From Cinnamomum chago (lineage: Eukaryota > Streptophyta > Magnoliopsida > Laurales > Lauraceae): a stretch of 64,000 bases of DNA. A program made the translations under genes and the position numbers. The notes under the pieces were generated by a model. It saw only the letters and a list, made by a program, of their open reading frames with translations. It had not been told where the DNA came from and ran no database searches. Below are positions 24,421 to 35,270 of the stretch, piece by piece; positions within the stretch are counted from its first letter, which is position 1; every line of letters starts with the position of its first letter. The stretch covers positions 21,114,501 to 21,178,500 of the forward strand of contig CP142456.1 of NCBI GenBank assembly GCA_038049695.1, read 5' to 3'.

Positions 24421-25730
24421 CTCCAAGTATAGAGCTCCGTCCACCTCAACAAATTCTGTGTGTTGATCTCGGTTCGAGCTGGATGGATCCAATCATCGCC
24501 TACTTGAAGAACGACCGACTTCCCGAGGATAAGAACGAGGCTCACAAGATCAGGCTGAAAACAGCTCGGTTTTGGCTGTCTGATGGCAAGCTCTACAGAA
24601 AATCCTTCACTCGTCCTTACCTCCTATGCGTTCACCCAAGCAAAGTCGAAGATTTCCTATATGAAATCCATGAAGGGATCTGCGGCAGCCACATCGGAGG
24701 TCGGTCACTAGCTTACCGAGCTATAAGCCAAGGGTACTGGTGGCCCTACATGCAGAAGGACGCACAGTTGTATGCAAGGAAGTGTCAAAAGTGCCAAAAG
24801 TTCTCGCACTCCCTCCATCAGCCAGCACAGGATATGAGCCCACTCTCTAGCCCATGCCCTTTTGCTCAATGAGGATTGAATATTGTGGGACCTCTTCACC
24901 GGACTCCAGGGAATAAGAGATGGCTAATAGTAGCCACTGACTATTTAACCAAGTGGATAGAAGTAGAACCATTGTCCTCCATTACCGAGCACGACACCAG
25001 GAACTTCGTCTGGAAGAATGTCATCACAAGATTTGGAGTGACACAAACCCTGATCTCCGACAACGGGACTCAGTTCGATTCCAATTTCTTCGGGAACTTC
25101 TGTCAGGAGCTCGGTATCAAAAACCACTACTCGACTCCAGCTTATCCGCAGAGCAATGGCTAAGACGAAATCTCAAACACAGTAGTGCTCGATGGACTCA
25201 AGAAAAGACTCGACCGAGCTAAAGGGAGATGAGTAGAAGAGCTCCCGAGCGCCCTTTAGGCATAAAGAACTACCCCAAGGCGCTCCACCTCGGTAACGCC
25301 TTTCTCCCTCACCTATGGAATGGAAGTTGTGATCCCTCTCGAGGTCGGCCTCCCAACCCTGAGGTCGGAACTGTTAGACCGAGGTGAGAACGACGTAAAT
25401 CTCGCCCGAGAACTTGATCTGGCAGAGGAACGAAGAGATGCCACTGTCGTTCGCCTAGCTTCTTACCAACAACAACTAGCCAGAGGCTATAATCAAAGGG
25501 TCAAAGAAAGGAAGTTTTCAGTAGGAGAGTTGGTCTAAAAGAAGATGCTTTCAGCAGACAAAAATCCTAAGGAAGGCAAACTGGCTCCAAACTGGCATGG
25601 AGCATTCAAGGTGATCTCGGTAGCAGAAAAATCCGCATACCGACTAGAAGACATGGATGACAGAGAGTTGCCACGACCGTAGAACGCCACACACCTCAAG
25701 AAATACTACTTCTGAAATGTATCCAGCTAT
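24421..25730 (+). pseudogene. Tat-lineage integrase, broken
   Basis: Integrase would insert the DNA copy into the genome. The zinc-binding part reads HEGICGSHIGGRSLAYR, then QKCQKF (HHCC type). The catalytic core follows with ATDYLTKWIEVEP and TLISDNGTQFDSNFF. A TGA at 24870-24872 stands where the family has a tryptophan codon, and a TAA near 25162 stands where it has glutamine, just before the expected catalytic glutamate. The C-terminal part (25320-25730) has LPTLRSELLDRGEN and KERKFSVGELV, with a TAA at 25536 and a TAG near 25680. All stops are single-base changes in an otherwise readable sequence. Confidence 0.85.
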
Positions 25731-25789
25731 CAAATCAATGAAAGAAACTCTTATGAAAATATTTCCCTCGTTTCCTTCTAAGTTATGGA

Positions 25790-26460
25790 GCTCGGTTCGG
25801 TCACGAGACCAACCATCCACAGCTCGGTTGTGGTACCAGCTGCCTAGGCTCGGTCACAAGACCAGCCTCCCTTGGCTTGGTTACGAAACCAGCGACTTAA
25901 ATCGCCAAGTTGCGGAACTCGGCGTCAGCTCGGTTATGGAACCAGCTGCTTCGGTTCGGTCACGGAACCAACCATCCTCAGCTCGGTTGTGAAACCAGCT
26001 GCCTAAGCTCAATCACAAGACCAGCCTCCCTTGGCTTGGTTACGGAACCGACCACTTACAACTTACGGAACTCGGCGTCAACTCGGTTATGGAACCAGCT
26101 ACTTCGGTTCGGTCATGGGACCAACCATCCTCAGCTCAGTTATGGAACCAGCTGCCTAAGCTCGGTCACAAGACCAGCCTCCCTTGGCTTGGTTACGGAA
26201 CTAGCCACTTAAATCGCCAAGTTACGGAACTCGGCATCAACTCGGTTATGGAACCAGCTGCTTCGGTTTGGTCACGAGACCAACCATCCTCAGCTCGGTT
26301 GTGGAACCATCTACCTAAGCTCAGTCACAAGACCAGCCTCCCTTGGCTTGGTTACGGAACCAGCCACTTAAATCGCCAAGTTACGGAACTCGGCGTCAGC
26401 TCGGTTATGGAACAAGCTGGCTCGGTTCGATCACAAGACCGACCACCTCCAGCCCGGTCA
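25790..26460 (+). repeat. Tandem repeats of 153-159 bp downstream of Tat pol
   Basis: About four copies of a unit containing CCTCCCTTGGCTTGGTTAC occur at about 25866, 26025, 26178 and 26337. Each unit also contains smaller repeats of the type CTCGGTTATGGAACCAGCTG. The stretches 25731-25789 and 26461-26969 contain only related degenerate CTCGGTT-type sequence. Frames at 25657-26463 are repeat products. Tat and Ogre elements are known for variable tandem repeats between pol and the 3' LTR that can seed satellites. Confidence 0.85.
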
Positions 26461-26969
26461 TAAAACCAACTACCTAGATCTCCAAGTCATGGAAGTCGGC
26501 GTGCTTTTCAGTTTGGTTATGGGACTTTGGCCCCGGAACAACTATCCTAGTTTGGTTGTGGGACCAACTATGGCAGGACCTTTAGGCCAAGCTTGGTTAA
26601 GCTGACCTTCCCCCGGTTACGGATTCAAGTTTGTCTACCTAAATGACTATCGAGTGGTTCCAGTTATAGAACCAAACTCAGTTGTTACGTTCCAACACCA
26701 AGCTCGCTTCCTATACCGAGGCCAGCGGTTAAAGGACCGACCTCAGACACTTGGCAGAATTGCATAAAGATAGAAGAAAAATCTAAAGATGAGAATCGTC
26801 AAATGAAAGCATCTATTACAGGAGAAGCAGGACATCAAGCACACACATGCCACTGACAAAAGAAGCAGGAAGACAGATATGAAGAAAAAATTCCATTTTA
26901 TTAATAAGAGAAATGGTTACAGAAGTCTGTACATTTTCGTTTTCTGTTACAAGGAAAGAAAAAAAATAC

Positions 26970-28871
26970 ATTATTTTGGAGGACCCTCAGCTACTGCCTT
27001 GTTGGTAGGAGGGATGAGAGGAAGAGAGTCGAAGGCACTAGGGGTCTCGGATGTAGGATTGGCTCGGGCACCTTCAGCTGAGTTCAAGGGAGGTGTAAGA
27101 GGACTCGGGGCCTCAGGAGGGGCTTCGGAGGTACTGGAGGCAGGCTCTGGCTCAGGATCGGGCAAGACAGACTGGAACTCAGGCAGATGCTTGTAGATGG
27201 GGTGGTCTTCGAGAACCCCTTATTCCATTAGCGCATCTTTGTCGCCCAGCTGATACAATATGGGCTCAGGTTCTTAATATGAGTCTTGTACTCTGCCGTT
27301 GCCCAATCCACTCATTCTTTGAAGGAACGAGCGACCTCGGCCCGAGAGGTGGATTGGGCATCAGCCCGCTCCTTCCTCAGGGACTCGAGCTCAGCATCCT
27401 TTCTCGCCAACTCGATAACCTTCTTCGTAAGCTCACCCTCCAATTCGTGCACCCTCTTTACTTTCACCTTGGTCCCCCCTTCAGGTGATTATTCTCAGCT
27501 CGCAGCTTGATTATTTCGGCCTTTGCCGCCTGTTGCTCCGTTGCAAGCTCGGCGTTCCTCCCCTCCGCCTTTTTCAGCTCTCCGGCGCTGGCTTCCAAGG
27601 CCTCTCCCATCTTCCTCTTTTCGCCCTCCAGCTCAATGACTCTTGCGGTAGTCTTCTCGGTCCACTCCCGTATCACCTGCAGCCTCTATACATTCTGTGA
27701 AAAAAGAGAACACGTCAAACAGGCAGCTGAGGTGCAGTACTAAAAGAAAGAAAAAACTAAGACCCACCTCGATCGGTGCCTTCATCGACGAATAGATTAG
27801 ACTCAGTCGGCCAGCCTTACTATGCTTCTCCATATCCTTCACGAGAGCACAGGCCCTGGCGACCGCTGAGATGGTTTCAGAGCTGGTCCCTACCCAGTCC
27901 TCAGTGTTCAAAAATTGGCCAGGGTTGATCTGGAGATCGGGCCTGAAGAGGGGTGGCCCGGCGTGCGAGCACTGTAAGGCCGCCCCAGATGTCTGCTCCG
28001 ACCCACCCTCCACCCGGGGCCTCTTCGGTCTCGACCGTTCGCCGCCAAGCCTCCTTGACCGGCTCCTCCTGCCTACTCCTCTTCTCCTAGTAAGGCCCTT
28101 GGGCGCTTTTCTTCTTTAGGGGCTGGAGGGGACACTGGCGGTGGACCCGGGGGCGGTGCCGGACCCGCTAGGGGCACTCTTAAGAGCAGGAGGGGCTCGG
28201 CCTTTAAAGATCATGGCCCCCAGGTCCTTGATGGGGGGTCGCTGCCCGTCCATCTCTTCTTCTACTCCTTTTTCTGGAATTGGAGGAGGGTTGTCTTCAA
28301 CAATCCTAGTCGGATCAGAAGCCTCGGCACCCAAGAACTCTTGCCCGCTGGTCTCGGCTAGGGCAAGCACCACCTCGGTCTCGGACGGCCCGAACTCCTA
28401 ATTCCCCGAGACAAGCAGGCGCTCATCCCCGGCATACTTGCTCGAATCTTCCAAAGCAGTCACCAAGGGTCGACATTTCGCCTTCACTCGGAGGTAATAG
28501 GTGTCCTCACCCCCTGCCAACTTGCAGATGTCATAGACATCCTCGATGTCGTGCACACCGAGATTAATATCGAGGATCCCGTTGAGCTCGGGGACACCCA
28601 TGATTATTTTGAAACAGTTAGGCATTAATTGGAAGGGGCAGAGTCGCCAGGTGCTCAGGCACGATCGGAGAAGCGGATGGACGAGGAATCTGACCCCACC
28701 TTCGATAATCGATACCAAAGGAAAGGGCATCCACTTGTGGAAATGGAAATGGCCATCAAAGTCGCCCTGGAAGTCACCTGGCTTCACCAGAACATCGTCT
28801 AGTATCTTATACGCATTCCTGAGCCCCTCCAGGGCTTGAGGGCTCTCCACCTAGTGACTGTAAATCCCCAT
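26970..28871 (-). pseudogene. Antisense spliced gene of the Tat element
   Basis: A protein reads on the strand opposite to gag-pol, between pol and the 3' LTR, where several Tat elements carry an antisense ORF of unknown function. The start ATG is probably at 28869-28871, but a TAG at 28851-28853 follows after five codons. The N-terminal part (28850-28398) contains KPGDFQGDFDGHFHFHKW and VHDIEDVYDICKLAGG; then come a proline/acid-rich part (28373-28116) and a segment ending MKAPIE. A 73-nt intron fits at 27767-27695 (GTGGGT...TTTTTTCACAG, phase 0). The next exon encodes a charged coiled coil (about 27676-27464), and the C-terminus is proline/serine-rich, ending at 26971. Stops at 28400, 28115 and 27686-27688 show decay. 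No catalytic motif is recognised. Confidence 0.7.
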
Positions 28872-29125
28872 TTCTAAATACTAGAAGGGTCGGAAACGGC
28901 GGACGAGCGGAACTTAAAACCTAGAAGGCAGAAGAACAAGAACCCTAAAAGGGGAAGGAAAGAGCAGGGAAAGATAAGAGAAAAGAAAACTCACAGAGAG
29001 GGGGCAAAGGATTCGAAAAACGAAGATCTCCAGATTCATTGAGTTCTGATCTCGGCAAAGTATCTTCTCCGGCAGAGTTTCGTCCCAAGCAGAAGTAAAA
29101 GTAAGAAAATGAAGAAGGGGGACCC

Positions 29126-29135
29126 CTATTTATAG
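29126..29135 (-). promoter_or_regulatory. TATA box for the antisense gene
   Basis: The minus strand reads CTATAAATAG, a strong plant TATA consensus, about 255 bp upstream of the inferred ATG at 28871. The intervening leader is CT-rich on the minus strand. The position supports transcription of the antisense gene from inside the element, separate from the LTR promoter. No experimental evidence is available. Confidence 0.6.
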
Positions 29136-29483
29136 AAGGGAGAAGCGCCTCTTAAAAGCACGCGTACGAAACGTCACTTCGAACTTTCAACACGTCGCTT
29201 TGATACAAGCAGCAAGCCAGCAGAAGAAGACACGTGGCACCGCCAGTTCATCCCCCGCAATAACTCTGGCACATCATTAGTCGCCTCAGGCATATGAAGC
29301 GACATACGCATGTCTAGCCAGACGAAATGATAAAGGCACACCATTTATTGCCTCGGTCAGACGAAGCGGTATCATGATAAGGATCAGACGCCGGCAGACG
29401 TCAGCAATTGGCACCGAGATTGAATCTGGGCGCAAAAAAGTTCTTAGCTCCCGACCTCAAAGAATATGAAAGTTCCGGAAGGT

Positions 29484-29501
29484 CAGGAGCTAGGGGGCAA
29501 T
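29484..29501 (+). other. Polypurine tract of the Tat element
   Basis: The purine-rich stretch AGGAGCTAGGGGGCAAT precedes the LTR start TGTGTGGGGG at 29502. This is where plus-strand DNA synthesis is primed in LTR retrotransposons. Confidence 0.7.
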
Positions 29502-30170
29502 TGTGTGGGGGCAATTTCGTAATACCAAAGATAAGTCTAATTTCGGTAAAAATACTAATTGGGTTCGTCCTGATCTCGATCTCATTACTCCGAAGTAAAC
29601 TGCTAGGCCTGTCTCGGCACCACCTCGGGTTCGGCGTCCAGTTCTGGTTAGTCTTGATAAGAGTACCAGCTAGCCTCGTCTCGACTCCAGTATTGGCATA
29701 CCCATCTCGATCTCGGTGTCCTCAGTCGACCGAGATAAGCGCCTAACGTCAATCATAATTAATGCCCTATTAGGGTGCGGTGGCTTTGCAGAATGAGCTG
29801 TCAAATAGGGCATGCGCCTGATAAGGAGTTGACCTTATAAGATGGTCACGTCCACAGCCATACAAGGTATGGACTGATGGGACAGAGCTTACACCTACCC
29901 CCACTAAGGGTACAAGGTATGGCCTGATGGGACGTTCACTTTTTACCTATCTCCACTAAGGAAACTTCTGATGGGACCTCTACGCCTATATATATATACA
30001 TGAGGTAAGTCCAAAGGGGTAAGGTAAACAAAGACGGACATTCTCATTCACTTTCTCCTCCACTCATCCTTTGCTTAGTGACTACACTAACTCAGGCATC
30101 GGAGGGCCTTTGGCTGACAACAGCCAGGGGTCTCTAACATTTGCCTCTTTTTACCTTTCAGGCTCAGGCA
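29502..30170 (+). mobile_element. 3' LTR of the Tat element
   Basis: It begins TGTGTGGGGGCAATTTCG and is homologous to 2774-3269 over about 495 bp. A TATA-like tract lies at 29988-29999. Beyond that, the LTR continues through CACTCATCCTTTGC and GGCCTTTGGCTGACAACAGCC. The exact end is unclear: a CA end is possible at 30139 or further on, because the other LTR copy is truncated and no target duplication was found. Confidence 0.8.
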
Positions 30171-30547
30171 TCCAACCTCTCCAAGAAGTTTAACAGCGAA
30201 TCAGTATATTTACCTCTGAATCAAGTCCATATTATTTTAGGCAGTATTGTCTCAAGTTTGCAAAAACAAAAGACCTGTGATTCAAGATGCATATTGCCTT
30301 CACACCTTTTCACGCTTGCATACCCCCAGTATGATTATGTACCTAGAACCCCCAAATTGGCTACTGTGGAATTGAACTACGAGCTGGCAACTGCATATTT
30401 CAAACACTTTCCTTTTGGAATTTACATCATTTTATCTATGCACTTCTGTAGCATGAGAATAGGTGTTCAGTAAGTAGAGGTTCTCGTAAGAATTAACCTG
30501 AAACGTATAGAACGCACTCGAATGACAGCCAACAAAAGTCATGGTGA

Positions 30548-30606
<59 letters not shown>

Positions 30607-31686
30607 GATTAGATGTTGAATTTATCTGAATCATGAAGATGTTGAATCGTAGATCGCATTTCCCCATCAATTACTCTGAAGTAGTGTACATCTTTGATTC
30701 CCAGATTGACGCTCCATTTTACATACCAAACAATTTGTATACGTGAATCAACTAAGGCGGTAGTCCAAAAATTGCAAAATTGAAAAAAAATTGATAAATA
30801 TAATACAAAACAATGATTTGTTAACTCGATCTAGGTTAGATGTATCAATAATATATATATATATATATACATGAAATATTTAAAAGGTTATTTCATCGAT
30901 CTATAGGCTTATATCTTAAAGAGTTGACATAGACCAGTGGATATTCAATCACCACAAAATAAATAAAGAAATAAATAAAAAATCAGTAAGTCAAAGTTGT
31001 GGAAAAAGCTCAAACTACATCAGGCATGTTATATAAAAAATTGTTTTAGAGAAATAAATTATGTACTTCAAGGATGGAAACTTACCTATAACTAAAGGAG
31101 TGAATAAAGTTCTATATTTGGTAGGTGAAAAAACTGTAAGACGTTGATTTTTAATTTGTATATTTTTCACCTGATTTTATTTTAATATAATGCCAGTTCG
31201 TGCAAAAAGGGGATCAACATATTTTATTATAATATGTTGGGTGAAATTGTTGTAGTGGTAGGAGATTGACATGCTGCAATCGTGCAATTGACGCATCAAG
31301 TTATGAACCATATTGTTACAAGAGGAGAAATTAGATTTCATACTTTTTGAATGTTCCTTAACCGAAACATAAATGAAGTATACACCATATATATTCCGTG
31401 GCATGAAAATATCATACAAGAATAAGTATTCAGAAGCATAATTGGAATTTAAAAGTAAAAGTAAAGTTAGTATCAATGGAGTTGAAAAACATAATGTAAT
31501 TTGATGGATGGCATAATGGATGCATTTACTTTAAAAAAAATACTATGATGAACTAATGAAGACAATCACAGTTGATTCATACATTTTAACATATAGTTGG
31601 TGTGCATAAAACACAACATAAGGTGGATATACATAATGTTCTTCCTCGGCAATTGAGATTAAGATGTACAAACAAAAACAAAAATC
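30171..31686. other. Unassigned AT-rich sequence with TA microsatellites
   Basis: No gene is recognised. A (TA)n microsatellite of about 50 bp occupies 30549-30602 and a shorter one 30850-30869. The minus-strand frame at 31177-31476 shows no domain. Confidence 0.55.
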
Positions 31687-31691
31687 AAGAT

Positions 31692-32464
31692 TGTGTGGGG
31701 CATCCCTTAACGCGCCAGCTATGCAAAGAATGACGATGATCCCTACCGAAATCCCGTCTCGGCTGAAGGCGTCTCGGCACGGGAAGCCGTGGTGCTTGCC
31801 GAGACCACGATCGACACACCCCGTCTCGGCAAGAAGCTGCACCAGGCAGGGGAGCTCATCTCGGCCACGCCCGAGGTGACGAGTTCCGCACGAGGTAGGC
31901 ATAGACGGCCACACCTGACATCCGGACACGTGGCAGAGTTTGGGCACGTGCTGACGAGACATAAACATCATCCACTCCGTCCACTTTCACCCCATCTAAT
32001 GGCTACAGCCATATCGGGGCAGGGTCCAAGAAAGGATCCGATGGGACCTCAGCCGTCAACAAGTCAAGGCAAGATCAGGCCCAACATGACTAACATTTAA
32101 TGCAGCATGGGCTGATTGAATCCTCATCTAATGCATTGTGGGCTATGATGGATCCCCATTAATTACTCTATGGGCTAATGGATCCCTAGCAGTCAAAATC
32201 AAAGGCCCACTAGCTGATATCCCCTAAGGCTTTCTCATATAAGAGGTTCCATTACCCAGAAAGAGGTATGCATACTCTCATGCATGCAACCACACACAGC
32301 TTTCTCTTCTCCGATCAGCTTTCCTGCGCTGCCCACAGCCGGGGTCCTCTGACTGTTTCTTCTCCCCTCTCAGTTCCCCAGATCAAGTCGTTCTTTCTCT
32401 AGTCCCTTGGATAAGTCCCTTGAGGCACCTCCCTAATCTTGTGAGTATATTTTCTGCACTTACA
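31692..32464 (+). mobile_element. Solo LTR of a Tat-type element, TSD AAGAT
   Basis: It starts TGTGTGGGGCATCCC, like the Tat LTR start at 29502, and ends TTCTGCACTTACA. The 5 bp duplications AAGAT lie at 31687-31691 and 32465-32469. Length is 773 bp. A TATA-like CATATAAGAGG lies near 32236, about 225 bp before the end. Repeated GTCTCGGC motifs occupy 31755-31870. The frames at 31543-31971 and 31789-32100 lie inside the LTR and are not genes. Confidence 0.9.
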
Positions 32465-32780
32465 AAGATCCAAAAAGAAAAGAAAGGAGAACCAATCAAT
32501 CAACGTGATCACACATGAGACCAACATATAACATATCATACGTATACATCACAACTCGATGAAGGAGGCAGCAATTTCGATGATGGTAAAACACAGTGGC
32601 TGGTCAAATGGGAAAATATCTCTTCTGAGCATCATCCCAAATCGCAACTCTTGATACCCAGTTATCAAATAACACTACAAACTGATGTACGCTGCGGATG
32701 AGGCCTTCCTGAGTCAAGGAAGGAGGAGAAGAATATGTACTGGATTCTGAACCAAATCATCAAGTTATTAAGCGAAGTTA

Positions 32781-33222
32781 GGGTCTGTTTGGGAAAAGGG
32801 AGGGGGGGGGGGCGGAAAAAAAGGAGGGAAAGTGCTTTTGGGGGGTGTTTGGGAAGGGGGGAGGGAAAATGGGGGAGGGGGAAATGGAGGGAAAATTTGT
32901 ACTTTTTCTCTCAAAAATCCCCCCCCCCCCCCCCAAAAAAAAAAAAAAGGGGGAAAATGAGGGGAAAGTGAGGATTGAGTCACCAAATGACTAAATTGCC
33001 CTTAGACTCTATTTGAATTTTTTTTTAAAGCAATGGTAAAATAGTCTTTATCTCTGTACCTCACAAATAAATAAAATTATACTTTTTCACTTTCCGTCCC
33101 TCTACTTTTTTACTTTCCAAACAAGAGGAGGGAAAATAATTTTCCCTCCCCTCCCCTTCATTTTCCTTCCCCCTCAAATTTTCCCTCCCCTCCCCTCCCA
33201 TCTTCCCTTCCCAAACGGACCC
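32781..33222. mobile_element. Tourist-like MITE, TSD TTA
   Basis: The ends are GGGTCTGTTTGGGAA and the near-complement TTCCCAAACGGACCC, with TTA at 32778-32780 and 33223-33225. A TTA duplication points to the PIF/Harbinger (Tourist) group. The interior is G- and A-rich on the left and C- and T-rich on the right, so much of the element can fold. It contains three consecutive homopolymers: 16 C, 14 A, then 5 G (32919-32953). The frames at 32735-32971 and 32768-32986 are low-complexity artefacts. Confidence 0.85.
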
Positions 33223-33487
33223 TTATAGAGAATTGGTTCCCATTCGGAAAGAGTGCCAAAAAAGTGGTGGAGGTTCCATGATTTTGTTTCCAAACGCAAG
33301 TCGCTGCCTCCTCTGGAAGAGGGGGATTATTGTGGATGAAGGACCAAGAATAATAATAAGAGAGCAAAAACGTGAGAAGAGAGGCATTGGGGAATGGTTG
33401 AAGAACATTTAACATTGTATTTGCATTAAGAGGAGATAAGAAGGAGAAACGTTTGGATGATTTTTTTTTATTTTTTTGGAAAAAGTA

Positions 33488-33600
33488 ACGTTTTGATGAG
33501 TTGATGGAGTGGGGACGTGGGAGAGAGGGGATCATTGTTTTTCTTGAAACGTTTTGATGAGTTAATGGAGAAGGGATGTGGGAGGGAGGGGATTGGGATT
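33488..33600. repeat. Short direct duplication, about 61 bp apart
   Basis: The sequence ACGTTTTGATGAGTTGATGG at about 33488 recurs at about 33549 as ACGTTTTGATGAGTTAATGG, and the similarity continues through the GGGAGGGAGGGG stretch. It is a single local duplication next to the MITE. Confidence 0.7.
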
Positions 33601-35265
33601 GTTAAAAGAAATTGAAGAAATCAAATTCAATCGTACAAATCGAGCCGATTTCTCAATTGGGTTCTGGGATCATTCAAATGGGAACATGGGATCATTCAAA
33701 TGTCACATGCCAAACACACCAATAGGTTCTAAGGGTTACTCATGAAACAACTGTCTGTATCCAGGCCAGTCTAAACGAACTTTGTAAATATCAAGCCCAA
33801 GCTTGCCCATGCAGTCTCGGGTAGGTTGAATTGAGCTTTTTATCAATTGTACAGGCTTTGTATACAATTGTTTGGATAAATTATCATTAGATTCTTGTTA
33901 GGGATTCCTATCATTTAATCCAAGATCGGCTCAGATTTTAAACTGGCTCGGATTACATACCCAAGCCCGACCTACAGAGGCCTGGATTGGGCACGAGCTG
34001 GCTCCACTGGAGCACCCGCGCCCCTAAATGGGTTGTATACCTGTTTTATTTGAAACCATTTGATTTTCAAACCGTAGACTTTGGATACTCACCCTTGCAC
34101 TAGGGGTGTTCATGGGTCGGGTGCCCATCCCAACTTTTGAAACACTGGCCCATATCTGACCCAAGCCTGAATCATCTTTAAATTTTAGGCCCAAGCCTGT
34201 CCATTTAGTCAAACAGGCCGGGCCGGGTTGGCCAAACAATTTATGAGTTCTATGGGCTTTCTAAGCATTTCATATTCAATTCGGGCTGGGCTTCGGGCTT
34301 TCTATCACTTAATTAAAACCCTACCCAAATTATATATTCAAGCCCGACCCAAAGTTGCAATGACCGTCTTATATCTTTGCATTAGGAAGTTGCAATCATC
34401 ACCATTAATATAGTTCTCCAGCCAGTATCAAACTTGGAATGAAAATAGGGCACTATAACTCTATAAGCCAATCTAGATGCATTCCAATATTTGATCAAGC
34501 CTAAAGATTGTGACAATCTCAATTTAGACAAAGTATCGGCTTAATTTTGAATTTTGAGTCATGAATGAGCTAAAGCTTGACAAACTTGAGAATGAAAACC
34601 CTTAACTCTTTTAACCGACGTTGTTTGTATTTTACAAACATAAAATTGGATTTGCATATGTAGCTTTTTCATAAATATGCAAATATTATGCAGTTATATA
34701 TGTGAAATACCTTTGTTGTTCTTTATAAGCATCATTTTCGTATGAGTAAATGAAAAATCTCATGACTATAGATATTTTTGGGCATAAATGTGGGTACAAG
34801 TTTCTTTTTTCTGATATATAAAGAACAGGAATCTTGAAATTTGATATTTTATTATTTGATTCCTCTATTTTTTATATCTCTTTCAATTTAAACCTTCATT
34901 TTAATTTACTTTACAAGTGAATTATCCAAATAAATCCCGGCATAGCATATAGAAAAACAAAAGAAAGAAATACTCAATGAAATTAGCTTGCCACATCAAT
35001 ACCCTATCCTCTTTTCCAAGTGTCATATGAAGAGATTCTGCTACTGACGCATGTGCCTTTGTCACTACTACATGCTACATGTTGGCAAGTATAAAAAAAA
35101 AAAAAAAATCCCTCTCATCCAACAACATGAAAATTACAAGAGGAAAAAGAGAATGTCTGCTTCACCAATGTCCATCAACCTCCTCACGAAATCCATGCTC
35201 AATACTTCCTCCTCTTTCATGACCAACCATGAGGGTCAACTTTAATTTCTAAAAAAAGGATTTGG
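33601..35265. other. Unassigned sequence, possibly a hAT-like remnant
   Basis: No gene is recognised. Between about 33770 and 34350 there are many short GCCCGACC/GGGTCGGG motifs and the phrase TAGGGGTGTTCATGGGTCGGG, which recalls the ends of plant hAT-type MITEs. No pair of ends with duplications was found. From 34420 to 35265 the sequence is AT-rich, with an A run at about 35092-35107. Confidence 0.45.
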
Positions 35266-35270
35266 TCTAT

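Larger units (their letters stand above)
2774..30170 (+). mobile_element. Decayed Tat-lineage Ty3/gypsy retrotransposon with nested insertions
   Basis: The left LTR piece (2774-3269) and the right LTR (from 29502) are homologous and in the same orientation, roughly 6% different by eye. Between them, in gypsy order, lie gag, protease, reverse transcriptase, RNase H, a second RNase H-like domain and integrase. The second RNase H, the YIDDMVVKSK form of the RT active site, the tandem repeats and the antisense gene between pol and the 3' LTR together indicate the Tat (Retand/Grande-like) lineage. Insertions are a CACTA element, a solo Sirevirus-type LTR and a hAT-like element. Stops and frameshifts throughout make it non-functional. 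It is inferred, not proven, that the two LTRs belong to one insertion: no 5 bp target duplication was found, and the exact 3' end is uncertain (30139 to about 30215). Confidence 0.8.

Noticed and set aside
25657-26463. Three overlapping 100-124 codon frames rich in Ser/Pro/Leu
   Set aside because: They translate the 153-159 bp tandem repeat in different frames; no start context or domain supports a gene.
31543-31971. 142-codon minus-strand frame
   Set aside because: It overlaps the TSD-flanked solo LTR (31692-32464) and its left flank; no recognised domain.
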